A stretch of DNA of 64,000 nt from Microstegium vimineum (Eukaryota; Streptophyta; Magnoliopsida; Poales; Poaceae), in assembly GCA_022036555.1 (NCBI GenBank), contig CM039128.1, positions 5,511,926 to 5,575,925 of the forward strand, read 5' to 3'. The position numbers were made by a program, and so were the translations under genes. Below the pieces are notes generated by a model. That model was not told the origin of the DNA. It saw only the letters and a list, made by a program, of their open reading frames with translations, and did no database searches. Shown piece by piece: positions 1 through 13,310 of the stretch. The first letter of the stretch is position 1. Every line of letters starts with the position of its first letter.

Positions 1-2489
1 CGCCCCCGGGTGACGTCACTGCCCGGGAGCCTCCTCTTTCTTTTTTCCTGCTTTGTTCGGGCCGTCGCTCGCTTTTGACTGATGACACGGTGGGCCTGCC
101 ACGCCTTTTCCAGGCCTGCGCTCGGCAAAACATCATCGGCTGGCTTGGAGAGTCCCCCACCCCTTGCTTTTCTTTTTTCTTTAATGATAATGATAATAAT
201 GGTAATTATGTATCTTTTTTTTTGCCCTGCATTTGGCATGTTTATCCACACGGTACAAATGATGGTGGATTGGGTGATGGACGCGTGGCGGCTGGCTGGG
301 GGAGTAAACGGGTAAACTGTGCGGACGCACATGCCGTGGAATGGGAATGGGTTCCAGAGTCCAGTCCAATCGGTGAACGACACTGATGTATAAAACTCAA
401 AGAAGGAGAGGTGATGATGTCAGTCGTACCTACGCCATTTCTCACCGCAATACGGAAATCAGACAGCCCAAAGTCAAGTTGAATGAATGCCAATACCAGC
501 CTCATTCAAAGGAGCCTTTTCTAAGAGAAATTTGTTTTATAGTAAAAAGCTCTTTCGGAGAAGCCGCTCAAAAAGAGTTTGTATTAAAAGCATCTCCAAG
601 AGTCTTTCTAAATCTCACTTTCTAAATCATCATTTGGAGAGTCATTTGTATAAAAATCGTTTTGTATATCTTTTAATTTTTCAATAGCTCATCTAAATCC
701 CATGCATACTCTAGAGAGTCATTCTCGTCTTCTATATTTGGCTAGCGAAAAATCTAGAATAGAGGGTGGCCATATTTAGAAGATCATTTAGATAAGCTGT
801 TGGAGGACAGTTTTTCACCAAAATCTCTATTCCTAACATATAGGAAGGATACGAAGAGTCTCTTCGAGATGCTCTTACGCATCAACGAGGCTATTCAGCT
901 GGTGAAAAAAAAGATCGGTTAATTAAATAGTATTATATGAGAGAGAATAATATGATTGCTATAATAGTTCAAGCGAATAGACATAATGTTGTTTGAGCCA
1001 CATTTAGGACATGGTAGGAGAGAGAGCAAAAAATAGAGGATTGAAATCCTGAAAAACAACTTATATGGAACTCTTTAGGAAAAATGATCATGTTGCTATA
1101 AATTCTACGAATCGGATTAAATTTCTCTAGAATGGTGTTGTTTAGTAGGAACTTTGGAGAGGTTCCACCAAGCGGTTGAACAAATGTTTTCTTTATGTCA
1201 CTCTAGGTCTAGGTTTTTTTTGGGGTTTAATACTCATGGAAGGAGAAAATATAGGTATATATCAATTGCGTTGTTTAGCTCGCATATTATCCAAACTGGA
1301 CTAAACTTTAATTAATTCTATAATTATAGACGATGAATCAATCAGGCGCCTAAACACAAGAGCACAAATTTTCACTGTAATTGACTACGACGCACTCCAA
1401 ACATACTACTCAGCCTAAAGAGAAACGATTACTGTACATCCGAAATTAGAAGCTGGCTGTGGTCAGACCCAAATCATCAGATTCCGTCACGACGATGCAT
1501 TGAGACCCCCATTGTCCAGAAGTCTCACAGTCGGCACAACGTGCTGGCTGCTGCATACTACTACTACTGCTCCTAGCATTCTAATCTAGATCTTGGAACT
1601 GCAAATGTTTCTGGTTGGGGTCTCTCACCCACACCCAACACATCTACCGTACCGGCCCATGCTACGCTACAGCGATCGATTAGACGGGTCTAGGCCCGCG
1701 TCCCCACACGCACAGCACAGGCCCAACAGGCCCCTCCCACCTTTCTTCCGCGGCCGCCACCGTCACACTTGGCCGCCTGATTGAACTAGTGACACTGTCG
1801 CTGCCGCTGCCACTGGAGACTGATCTAATCGACCACGCTTGCAGTACCAGTAGATTCAGGCAAGCCCAGCCGACCGAACGGTGCCAGGGCGTGACACATC
1901 GCACGCGCACACTTGGAGCCACAGGCGCCATTCATCCGTTCGGTTTAGGCTCAGCAATCAGCAGGGCTTCTCGGAGCGGCAGCAGCAGGTGGAAAGCATG
2001 AATGAAACGGATGGGCGTGAATGGAAATCCAGCAGCAGGCAGCTCTGCCGATCTGTGATTTGATGAGGGCCGACGAGACTTGCATCACTGTTCACACCGA
2101 TCACCCGGAGCCTGTAGCATGCAGAGCATGTATAGAGTAACAGTAGTAGCAGCAGCAGCAGACACAATAATAATAATATCTGCACCTCTAATGATTCTTT
2201 CGGTTCACGTTAGAGAGTATCAGAGGTGCGTGCTGTGCTACTATACTCCAGCCGAAACAGTGCTCATTATCCTCATCAAGTCATCAGTCATGGGGTTTCT
2301 TTTTTTCTTTCCCCACTCATCATACGGTAAGAGCCCAGTGACCAAAACATATTTTCATCAATCGTAAAAAAATAAACCTTTGCTTCTATCAGATAGATTC
2401 TTGGAAAGAATAAAATCCAACTGACCATATAAACTTCAGACGATAACAGCAACGATGATATCAAATCCTACTACCAACCTTGAACAACA
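1..2489. other. Intergenic region downstream of the RecQ-like gene
   Basis: I see no convincing protein-coding gene here. Open frames are short and lack family resemblance. The stretch holds a MITE-like element (586-877, listed separately), an AT-rich segment (about 900-1450), a GC-rich segment (about 1620-2000) and a short GTA/GCA/ATA microsatellite near 2143-2178. The last 100-150 bases presumably include the 3' UTR of the minus-strand helicase gene, but I could not identify a clear poly(A) signal. Confidence 0.6.
586..877. mobile_element. MITE-like element with imperfect terminal inverted repeats
   Basis: The left end reads AAGCATCTCCAAGAGTCTTT (588-607). The right end, read on the other strand, is AAGAGCATCTCGAAGAGACT, so the two ends are imperfect inverted repeats about 290 bp apart. 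The interior is AT-rich and non-coding. Ends with GCATCTCCAAGAG-like sequence are a familiar grass MITE pattern, but I cannot assign a superfamily because the target duplication is not clear. Confidence 0.5.
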
Positions 2490-5400
2490 TCACCTTTTCC
2501 GCTTCTTCGCCAGTATCGCGGCCAGTCTCTCTTTCGCGGTGGTGAATCCGGCCGGTTGCTGCCGGGACCGGGAGCGCCACTTGCGCTTTCTTCTCCCGGT
2601 CTTCTTGCCCGCCAGACGCTGCCGGCGGATCTCGGGATCGGCCCAGCCCCTGCCCCACTCAGAGAAATCAGAGGAGGGCCTTGGTTCGTTCATTGCCAGG
2701 AGCATCGCCGCGTCTGGGTATGCATACAGAGGTTCCTCTGATTGTGAGCTACGAAGAAACTTTAATCCCTCCTCCGTCAGCTCAGGGTGCTGCATGGAGA
2801 CACGAGGCTGCAACCACATCCGTTAATCAGTTCGCAGATAAATATTGGAGAGATAATGTCAGGAAAAAACAGTTTTTTTTTCCAGAAATTTTCTTATGTT
2901 TTACCTCTTGTTGTGGTGCGAATAAAGCACAGCAAAGCAATAAATCCTAGGAACAAGCTATAAAGTAAATCGCTTACAATTTCAGCTGCTTCCTGTACAT
3001 ATCTCAGGCCTTCTAGTATACGGGAAAGACCTTGCCACCATATCTTGTCAGTCGCAGCAAACCTAGGAAGCTGCAAATAATCTTTAATCACAACAACAGC
3101 TTTGGTAATTCCAACTACGAACTTATGGCATTGTTTAACAAGACAAGAGCTCTCTGTTTAGTTATAATAAAAAGGTATCACAATAAAACGACAATCTAAG
3201 AACTTCTCACGCAATATACAGCCACCCTACAGCTGCCAGTTCTGTTTAGTTTACCAATACAAGATTTCTCTGTTTACTGCTGCCAGATCCAAAATTCAAA
3301 AGATGGAAAGTATAGAACAAACCTTTTCCCTTATATGACTAACAACCATTCTAAAATTAGGTGCCTCCCCATGCCCTCTCCTGCCAGAGCTGTAATGGGC
3401 TACACTGCTGTAAATCATATCTTCTGTTTCATCACCCTGGATAACAAGGATTTACATGAAGTTACAACAATATAGAATGGCTAAAAAGATACTCTGTAAC
3501 TAAAATTTATGCTGGATTGAAAGTAGCTCGGTTTCTTTGTCACATAAAAATGCAAGGGAGATGAAACCATGTAAAAGGGAAAATGTGAAAAATCTTGCAT
3601 TAATGTGTCTATCCACAGTAAGTTCATAACTAAACAACATTACAAGGGGGACCCTCCTCATGTTGCTTCTATATATCACTTTGCCGGTGTTCCTTTTACC
3701 AGTTATGTGAACAGGCATTTTTACAAATCAGCAATGTAAGTTTTTGTACAAAAATTAAAGTTTCTATACCACCAAGTTTAAGCATAAATCACTGTTAACA
3801 CTTGTAACAGTAATGAAGGTACTATAGGATGACTGCTCCATGGCAAATTTAAAGTTTAAATATAAGTAAAAGGGATCTTTGCTCCCTAAAGCCTAAGTTT
3901 TTTCTAAAAGGAAAACAGGGAACCTGCAACTAGATGTATCAGATTCCCTCAAAGAACAAAAAGATCTTAACACTGAGAAGATGCATTTCCAACTTCAGGC
4001 AGAGATAAGTCATGAAACAACAAAGCTCAAAACAGTATGTCTACAGGAAATGTACTGGCTTCCTCAACGACCAGAGTTGAGAATCTGTCATCTCAATTTG
4101 TAATTGACATTACATTGTTACGAGTTCCGAACCAGAATAGTATATGGTCAACCAGATTTATACTAGATACTCACACTTCGGCCCTTGAGAACATTCATGA
4201 ACACAATTGCTTCTTCCTTGAAATCATGCATTTGAGGAGGGCCATTAGTACAGATGTCACACCTGAGGTCAAAAGTGAAAATCAGATATACTTTTAAAAA
4301 ATGCCTGCAAATAAAGACACAATTTCACATGAGATTGCAAGAAGTGCATCCTTGATTTGTATAAGAGAAGTGAGGAAGAAGAAAAGTACATGCGACATCC
4401 ATCATGACCAAAATCTTCGCCAAAGTACTTCACTAATATTTTGGCTCTACACGTTGATGTGTTCAGAGAATATCTGCACATAAGAATTTGCAACCAACTT
4501 TAATCCCTTGACATTTAGCAAATATACATGTAATTCCATAACCACAGTTTGATAGATAGAGACATACTGAAAACAATCACGTAGCATTCTATATGCAGCC
4601 TTTGTCTGTTCCTCACTTCTTTTATTAGGAAGGAGTGTCGGTGCTCTAAAAAAATTACAATATAGAGCTGCAGACAATATCAGGGGAAAATGTGACACAG
4701 TGCTGGAGGAAATAAGGAAAGGCTTGATAATGATTGATAAAAGCGGTGCATGGTGAAGGTGACAGTGTACTTCGAATAAGGACAAAAAGGTGCAGCAGGG
4801 AATTTTTCACCCATAGGCCCATTAATATATGGCACCACCAACTTCCAGAACCTAAACAACATAGAACATTTTCTAGACTATACCCTACAGCTTTGCTCGT
4901 AATCTCGAAAACTCAAACACAATCAACCAAACAAGAAAACACAGAATTTGTCATGAAAAACTTTCAAATTAACTGGTCCTATACAGATGCACATTTAATA
5001 GGAATTACTGAACAGGGAACATTTTGGTACAAAGATGCCAATAAAGCTCCAAACTAAGTATCCTAGCCCACTGATGTCTTAAAAACATTATCTTGGTTTT
5101 TTGACCAGTTTTTAGCTAGGTTATGGTAAAACAGAGAATCAAGGTACTGGTGTGCGTTCTTAGGGGTGAGTGTACGTGCATGTATGAGTGTCTGCGTCTA
5201 CACTGCGATTCGCAAAAATAAGGGCATACGTATGAACGACACCAGAAGCGCAGGAGGCGGCCCAAAGTATTAGAGATATGTATAGTCTAGAGATATGTAT
5301 TTACTCCAAGTTGTATCCTGGCTATATATATGAAAGCCATCCCTCCCTAATGGGTGTGAGGTGTTCCCTAATTCTCTACAATCAGGATGCAGGGTAGAGC

Positions 5401-8400
5401 ACATGCAAGTGGTTGAGTTCTCAGGGAGTCAGAGTCCTAGGTGCTTTTGTTTAGGAGATATGTTAGTCGATCTAGGAAGGACTTGTAACTTGGCCTTATA
5501 TATATAGGACACATGTATTTGGACAACCTCAAGTGCTCAATTGAATCTAGTTCCCTATTCCCTGCTGCTCTTCTCCTCGCATCTGTGCCATCACTGGTGT
5601 CTAAACTTCGACCCCACGGTCCAAGGGACCCAGAAACATTGACCACAACTCAGGTATGCGCGGTCATTTTTGACCCTGCAGTGTAAAAAACTCTAGCAAG
5701 TAGCGTACCTACCACGTTCCTCGATCTCGTCGACCCAGGAACTTTATGACTATGGTTGCGGCCTTGCAGGTAAACACAAATAATACATGTAAAACTCTCA
5801 AACTAGAGTATGATTCATCAATCATCATATTCTTCAGTCTACAAACAAGTGAGAAACATCATGTCTTTGAAAACTGTATCAAATCTGAAGCATCATAACT
5901 CACTGCAATCCGACAGCTTTCCATCTCTACCAGCACGGCCAGCTTCTTGATAATATGCTTCTAAACTCTGCACAAATCAATTAACACTGGTTATAACTCA
6001 GATAAAGGGCAGAAAAGATGAAACAAAAGAAAGCTAAGGCAATAGGTGATGTATCTGAATTCTGAAAACCTAAACTCTAAAAGAGAATCCTATATTCAAC
6101 TAATCAAATCATACTGTTTCTGCCATGATGCTTCGTCAAGAATTCAAACTGGCAGCCTGACCTAAACCTTTTCAGCACATGCGTCCATTTGATCCCTTAA
6201 CAACCAAAAAAGAAAGGCAAAAAGAGAACTAGAGAAGTAATAAAAAGTCAACAACCAAAATTTTCATATTGCTCTATGACAACTCCCTGATCCCCTTAAC
6301 TGCCACTACCGTAGACTCCTAGGTTGGAGGCACACATTTACATGTTGAGGTGTGTAAGCCATTGGATAAACATAGATATGTTTGCAAACAAGTTTGTACA
6401 GTATCTGCTTCTATGGCTTATGAACAGAACAATCTATCATGCAATTTCACCAAACAGGAGTGTCAAATGACATGAACAGGAAAATTGTGTCTGGAAGTTA
6501 ATTATTAGAAAGTACTAAAGATTAAAGACCAGACTAACCTGCGGTAAACCATAGTGAATAATTCGCCTGACATTTGATTTGTCAATTCCCATGCCAAATG
6601 CTATGGTAGCCACCACAACCTACATAGAGAGAAAGGTCACTAGAGTAGAGGGAAAGAACAGTAGGGTTCAACAAAGTGTGCCAGATGTACAGAAAATACA
6701 GAAAACTTCTACAAGCATGACTTCAGATGGGATATAATGTTTACTCACATAAAAATAAGATGGTGTAACAGACTAACAGTTATGACTTACGAGAACAAGA
6801 AATTTATATCTTCCTAACAAATAGAGATGTGAAAAGTCATAAAGCATAGTATAAGAGTCATAAAGCAAGAACTGACAAAATACTGACTACATAGAGTGAA
6901 AATTCAGTAAGTACTGAAGCATTGAGCACACCATATCAGAATTTCAGTTCATTTCTCATTTTAATTCAAGCCATTTTCTCATGGATTGGAGAAGCCTAAT
7001 AAACAAAGGTGTGAACGAGCGATAGGCGCTAAGAGATAGTATTATTGAAATATCAAAAGAACCTGCTCATTTGAAACATGTAGGATGATATGGGTGCAGA
7101 TTTAATCAGACAAGTCCAGTTAGACCTATCCATGCTAATTGCATCCCAATTCCCACGACAAGTACCCTTACATTCAGTACTGAAAAAGTCGCATACTTCG
7201 AGTAAGTTACCACTCTCTGAAGAAAGGGTACATAAGAAATATACACATCAACCATCAATTACTTCAGGATCTCTAACTGAAAATACAAAGCTCTCTTTCA
7301 TGCACACTGATGTTTCACAGACGAGACAAAAGGCAGAAAATGAGCACATGAAAATTTCATCTAGTAATAAAGAGGTGCAACCTTCATAGCATATAACATT
7401 TCCAGTCATATCTGATATAAAACAGAAATAAACTAAGACAGCATTTACTACCTCTAAGTCGTTGCAATGAAACTGCTGATGCACCTGCCTCAAATGGGAT
7501 TTAGGCATCTGAAAAAAAAGGTGTCAGATAGCTCCAAACTAATTACAGGGTGTCAATATTAAGTGAATACATAATCCCATCAGGAAACCTACAATTTGCA
7601 GACAACTTCTATAAGATTAGAAAGTATGTACAAATGGTTCACAAATCACACCTATTGACTCCCTTTTCTCTAAGGCCCCGTTTGGATCCTTGGAATTGAA
7701 TTCATTTTAAAATTCATAATTTAGACACATTAATTAAGCTAATATGGTTGTATATGGATTATATTTGTATAGTATTGTTGGCTATACGAGAGAGATACTT
7801 ATGTGTTGCATTTCTACCGTAGGGGAGCAAGTTGAATAGCGTGTTATAAGTTGCAAAATAGAAACATAGCATTGTGATCTATAGAATCAATTTCCATCTC
7901 CCACCCTATGAATTTGAGATATACTTATATGTGAACTTTGGAAAGTGGTGGAATGTCAAATTCCAAGCCAAACAGCCTAGTCTATTAAGTAAATTTCAAT
8001 TCCTCCAAATGAAAGGATCCAAACAGCCCTAAGAGGAAAGACTGAGTTCATTACGCATAAAGAAAAACAATGATGATTACCTTTGCATTATATGCTGCGG
8101 CTCTGAGACCAGATTTGCAAAGGAAGTTAGCTACTTCAACGGTTTCTTTCCTTGTGGGTACATAAACAATTGTGGGACCTTGATCGCCACATTCTGAGGA
8201 GCTAGTTTGATTGGATTGAGCAGGAGACTTGGAGCTCTCAGGCCGCGAGCATTCAAGGAACTCTCCACATGAAACTACAAAAGAAAGTTCAGTTCCAGTC
8301 CAAGGATCTAACATACTAAAAAAAGCAATCTAAAAATACTATTGAAAGTAATTTTTCTTAAATAACTGAAACTGTACACTAAAAAGAAAATCACCATACA

Positions 8401-10821
8401 AAGTTAATCATCAGTTAGTCCATTACCATCAAAATCATCAACTCCTTGATACAGATCCAACTCATTTTCAGTGTTTTCTTTTACCACAGTCATGCAAGTT
8501 TTAGTTTTTCCAACATTCTTATCCCCATGGCTTGCAGAATTAACATTTGCATCTTCATCATCTGATGCACTATCATTCAGAGATTCATATGAACTGCTTT
8601 CAGAGTCAGTGTCAATTTCATGAAGAATTTGCTGCCCTTTCCTTGAGGCATTATATGTCCTTATCAGTTCTTGGAAGTCCCTTCCATATGAGGAGGCAGA
8701 TGTTTTGCTGTGCTTTACCTGACAAATTGGGAGGGGAAGTAAGAATGTTTTTTCCACACCAGTAAAACCAAATTTCATTACCGCGGCAACGTAATTACAT
8801 AGAGTATCAGTTCAGAAGGGAAGTAAGAATGTAAGCAGCACAGATTAGCAAGTAGTGGCATAAGATAACTGTTTATCAGTAAGCAGTCCTAAAAAACCTC
8901 TCAAGCTTCAACTGCATATGAACTAAGAATAAGGCGGCACACAAACAATAAGCAGGTATCACATTTTGTGAGAGGATCATGGACCTCTTGTCTCTGATAA
9001 TACATAGAGAATGATGCACCAATGACTTCAAACCAAAGCTTAGATTATGAAACAAAGGGTAGTATAGTTCAACAATCACAACCATACCATAAATAAATAA
9101 ATAAGATAATCACAACAATCTTACTTTCTTGCATGGATATTATAAAGGTCAAGGAATCTGAAGTTGAAATCTTCAGTACTGTTCTACACACTGCATTCGT
9201 ATCGGCTAGGAACTAGGAAGAACATAAAAGGAAAACTAGCAGAACACTTGTACAGAAGTAGTTGCAGACTTGCAGTAACTCACACTGAACCGGAGATTTG
9301 GCCGGAAAAAAGAGGTTAACACGATGGTTGTATCTTTTGACATTTTCAAGGACTTGATAATGTCTTCCCGTACAGGAAGAGTTGCAGTAGCTGTCAATGC
9401 CATCAAAGGAATATCATGCTTCAAGAACTTCAATTTGCTGGAACTGAAATTTTCTCTCAACACAGATAATCTCCTGTTGTAGGAATATAAACCATAGAAT
9501 TATTATTAATAATAAATAGTTAAATACTAAACAAGTTGTAAAATGACATGAGAAAATCATAAGCACATGATGGTTCTTGAGTGCAAAATGAAATAAATCT
9601 CACTTCATTATATGTGAAAATTAAAATTATGATGACAAAAAAAGCAATGGTAAACAATAACTTGCACCTTTAACAGAGGATATCAAACACAAAAGCAGAC
9701 CTATAGTCAGGTCGAAAATCGTGGCCCCATTTAGAAACACAATGGACCTCATCAATGGCAAAAAGTGCAATCCCTGGCTTTTCTGCAAGTTTCTTCAACG
9801 GTTCCATTAATCTGCAAGAAGAGACATCACCACCCAAGATAGGCATGGCAACACGGTAATAAATTTTAGAATACCAGAAGCAGAATGATTACCTTAATAT
9901 TGTCTCAGGGCAAACATAAACAATTTTATACATGCCAGCCATCGCTTTACCCTCAACACGGCTATCAGGTTGCCCTGATCCTAGGAAGCATGCAGATATC
10001 CGTGATTTGCAAGTTTCAGGCACTGATCATGCATTAGACTTATCAAGGGTGATACGACCACCACAATCTTTGTTGTTAATAGAGCTGGGATCTGAAAACA
10101 AAGGGACTTCCCTGCCAGCAGAGTAATCCATGTGAGAAAAGGAAGCTGAAACTGCTATTCATGTAGGAAAAATAATACATTACATTACAGAAGATGAAAA
10201 AGAGCATTACATAAAACATACCTGATCCTGTCGCTGCTAGGACAAGACAATCCCTGTGAGCAAACCAAGCATCTAAGACTTCCTTTTGGAATGCTTTGAG
10301 GCAGGAAAACCCAAAACGTTTTTGCAGAACAGCACTAACTTTGTCCATTTGGTCGGACTTCCCTGTCGAGTTCTCAACCAGAGACTGAGATTGGGGTCCC
10401 GGTTTGGAACAAAAATCAACACCCACTTGCACCCTGGGATCACCAGGAGCCGAAGCCGATGAACAAGGAAACGAAGTGCTCGCTTCCTGACCAGATTCCT
10501 TTCTGCCGCCAGTAGCTGAGCCAACGTGATCAGTAATGCTGGACTGCCTAAGCCTGCCCCTAGGGTTACTCAATTTCGTCCCTTGCCAGCCGGCCGTGGC
10601 CGCGCCGCAGACGAGGCGGGACGGCTTGCCACTCCGCCTCCTCCCCTCGCCTGCCCCGCGTGGGCACCGGACCCGCCCAGCAGGACATCAAGCACCTCCG
10701 CGCGGCGCGGGCCGACGGCGCCGACCGCCGCGCTGATGGCGTCGAAGTCGAAGCCCATGTCAAGCAGCTCGGCGATGAGGCCGTCCGCGGACACGTCGCA
10801 CCCGGCGGCGTCAGGATCCAT
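2490..10821 (-). CDS. RECQSIM: RecQ-family DNA helicase, RECQSIM type (15 exons; two apparent 1-nt frameshifts)
   Basis: Probable ATP-dependent 3'-5' DNA helicase acting in nuclear recombination and repair. Exons in transcript order: 10222-10821, 9893-10111, 9701-9811, 9284-9473, 8427-8718, 8081-8274, 7452-7508, 6539-6619, 5904-5967, 4568-4667, 4390-4473, 4175-4262, 3323-3436, 2978-3070, 2490-2807. All introns are GT-AG and phases match. About 868 residues, near the Arabidopsis RECQSIM length (recalled, about 858). A UBA-like helix region follows the start. Motif I (GSGKS) spans the exon 1-2 junction; DEVH is in exon 3; an acidic Ser/Asp/Glu insert in exon 5 defines the SIM subfamily; QEAGRAGRDG is motif VI. 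A cysteine-rich zinc region and a basic C-terminus follow. Two single-base deficits break the frame, at G runs 10580-10582 and 10000-10001. Start chosen at 10821; the frame is open further upstream. Confidence 0.85.
4668..5903. other. Large intron of the RecQ-like gene, probably containing an old repeat (about 5060-5760)
   Basis: This 1.24-kb intron separates the exon ending in the motif VI region from the next exon. Its middle differs in composition from the flanks and contains two TATA-like stretches (about 5320-5328 and 5503-5510) and a TG-rich piece (5150-5210) resembling dispersed grass repeats. I suspect a solo LTR or similar insertion, but I found neither clean ends nor a target duplication. 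Confidence 0.3.
7674..8029. mobile_element. MITE inside a RecQ-like intron (TAA target duplication)
   Basis: The left end starts GGCCCCGTTTGGATCCTT and the right end, on the opposite strand, starts GGGCTGTTTGGATCCTTT, so the 356-bp element has imperfect terminal inverted repeats. TAA flanks both sides (7671-7673 and 8030-8032). The interior is AT-rich with no ORF. A 3-bp TWA-type duplication fits the PIF/Harbinger (Tourist-like) group, although the end sequence is also seen in other grass MITE groups. It lies wholly within an intron and leaves the splice sites intact. Confidence 0.75.
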
Positions 10822-11231
10822 GGCGAGGACGAGCCGCAACCCGCGCGCCCGCTGCCACGGCGAAGCTACGAGAAAATCAGCGAAACCGCAATAAGTGTCC
10901 CCCTCGAAATTGAGAAAAATTCCGTCAGCATTCAGCGATTCGAATCGAGATGTTTTGGCGGCGGCGGCGCGGGAAATTACCGGTGCAGAGACCCTGACCT
11001 TACTCTGCGCGTCCACGGCTCGGGGCTGGGTCGCAGGGGAGGCGGTGGTAGAAGTTTCTAGAGGCTTCTAGAGAGGGAGGGGTGGATGTGGAATGCGAGT
11101 TGCGAGGGCTTCCGGTTCGAATCGCGGAAGGACGCGCGGCGGCGGAGGGAACGGAACCAGGCAACCACTAACATGTGGAGCCCACCGCGACAGCAGCGCG
11201 GGCCCCGGCCCAGCCCAACCGATTTTCCAGT
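10822..11231 (-). promoter_or_regulatory. 5' flank and probable 5' UTR of the RecQ-like gene
   Basis: GC-rich sequence immediately upstream of the chosen minus-strand ATG. The frame stays open for about 65 codons upstream of that ATG, so a longer N-terminus cannot be excluded. The UBA-like region begins right after the chosen Met, which supports the shorter form. No clear TATA box is visible. Confidence 0.4.
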
Positions 11232-11258
11232 GGGGGGGGGGGGGGGGGGGGGGGGGGG
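11232..11258 (+). repeat. 27-base mononucleotide G run
   Basis: An uninterrupted run of 27 G lies about 410 bases upstream of the RecQ-like start codon. It appears as poly-C on that gene's coding strand. The exact length is unreliable in any sequencing technology. Confidence 0.95.
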
Positions 11259-13130
11259 CCCAAACAGAGATCTTAAAACCAACCCCACAGATTCCTTGCA
11301 CCACCGGCTGATCAATGTCATGGCCGGATGATCAGATGCTCATTGCCAAGATGCTCCATTTGTGCCCTGAATTCCCAAGACTTCTAATATAAAATGTGAA
11401 ATCCGTAAATTTTAGTTAGTACAATACTCCTGCTTCACCATTAATTGGAGACTTGGTATCTCTTTTTTAAGTTGTCATTCTAAAAAATACAAGTTGGGAG
11501 AAGAAGATTCCTCTAGTGTTTTCCTAGTGATTTTAAGTACTCCTAGTATTTTTGGTTATGCCCTCTAGAGTTTTATATCTACTTGCATTCTAAAAATATA
11601 CGTCCACTAGATTTCAAGTTGGGAGAAGAAGAAGAAAATGCAAAATCAATCGAATAAGTATATATACCCTCTAGATAGCGCTAGAACGGCCAAATTAGTG
11701 CAAATAGCAACTAATTTGGTTGTCCTAGTATCAATGTATCATCTATTATTAATGACCATAGGGAATTAATAATATATGTGGCTACAGTGTGATAGAAGAG
11801 TTCATGCGGCGAATCTTAGCTCTCCAAGCTGCAAAAATGCGCCTTCTCGTAATTGTACTCCACGTTCTGAATTGATGCTAGTCCAGGCCAACTGGTGAAA
11901 TGAAGTCACCAACGATTAGTTGCTCAGCGATAGCTGATAGGAACTGTGTCAAATTGATAGCTTTTATGGCTCAACAACAGCATCCGGTGAACTTGTACTG
12001 ATCCTTTTCAAAACTAGAGTTGAAACAAAGAAAAATATTTTGAGAATTGGAAAACAAAAACAAGCTGTATGTGTAGTTTCTCTTTCATTATATCACATCT
12101 TCGTCATAGATGAAACAAGGCACTTTTTCACCTAAATTCAAACGGAAGTGCACAAAGATTTGGCTGCAGTTGTGTGTACTATATGTCTATATTGGTACGT
12201 TCTTTTTGTTGACTCAGGTAAGGTGACCAGATATTCAGAGTATCATTCAATTCGCAATATATATTCAGAGTATCAGAATAAGCAACCAAGGGTACATAAA
12301 TGCGAGTATGCAACTGAAGCAAATCTTGCTGGAGAAGAGCAGATTTCATGCCGATGTGCATCTGACTAGTTCTGAGCATTTTTGGTCTGGCACAAGCACA
12401 TCAAACAGCTTCGTGGACAGCACATATGGATAACAAAAGGCAAGCAATATAATATATGAATATTTAGTGATCTATATCTTACCTCCTTATATTGTCTAAT
12501 AGTACTATTGAGTTCTATGTCTTCAAATATACCTTTTGTGTCTGTTCCGACGACTGAAACCGTCTTTTATATCATCAAGACCAGCACTATTAGTTTCAAA
12601 AAAAAAGACCAGCACTATTTTCGTTGAAATTGGATTCGCTGCACTATTACATGATTCTATCATTCGAGCAATCTTTAACACAGTTACTGTTCATGCATAG
12701 AGCATCTTCTCATGGTACGTTATTGGGTGAGCATCTCCTCGTGGTACGTCTTGCCAACAAAAAAAAAGCACAAGGGAGATTTTTGAAAACATACAAATTT
12801 TCCCATTGTTTGAGTATATATAAGGAAGTGAATTGTAGGTGGCCATTTTAAAAACCCCAGAACTCGCAGATTTTATTTTTTTACAATAATACTCCATAGC
12901 TAGTGAACACGGACGTTTGATTTTCTGAAGACAACTATGGGCCGGGGCAGGGCATCTTGCACCCAGTAGCAGCAGCAGCAGCAGCAGAGATAGATGTGGG
13001 GGAACAATTACGACCTCATCAAATGCTACTCCACACCAGCAAAAGAATCAATTCAATTCAATCAAACAAAAAGCTCATTCATACGGGCATTGTTCAGCCC
13101 TGCTCCCAGATGCTATTTAGACAGTCCAGA
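11259..13130. other. Intergenic region between the RecQ-like and HIPP genes
   Basis: No gene recognised. The region is AT-rich with local duplications. A CAAGTTGGGAGAAGAAGA word preceded by a CATTCTAAAAA word occurs twice (about 11467-11508 and 11586-11633). Smaller local duplications occur near 12580-12620 (AGACCAGCACTATT twice) and 12700-12750 (GGTACGT twice). A short CAG/GCA microsatellite lies at about 12967-12988. Confidence 0.55.
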
Positions 13131-13310
13131 TCTTGCCTCTCCTCTCCTCAGGGGAAGCCAGCCAGATACTACCATTCTTTCTTTCTTCCACAGCCTCCAC
13201 TCAGCCCCCGTCTCTCATCTCCTCCTCTGCTTCTTCTTGTCCAGCTGCCTCCTCTCACCTTCTTCTTCTTCCACCTCAGTCCGTCCAGCCTCCCTTCTCC
13301 CTGCTCAGCC
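13131..13310 (+). promoter_or_regulatory. Pyrimidine-rich 5' leader of the HIPP gene
   Basis: A long CT-rich tract with many TCTTCT, CCTCC and CTCTC blocks directly precedes the ATG at 13311. Such leaders are common in plant genes. A weak TATA-like TATTTAG lies at about 13113, but the transcription start cannot be fixed from sequence. Confidence 0.45.

Noticed and set aside
5140..5220. Intronic TG-rich stretch as a separate gene or telomere-like repeat
   Set aside because: Only loosely repetitive, no unit structure and no ORF; better explained as part of an old dispersed repeat.
10526..11061. Plus-strand open frames opposite the first RecQ-like exon
   Set aside because: GC-driven shadows with Pro/Arg-rich composition; the minus strand has spliced, conserved helicase sequence.
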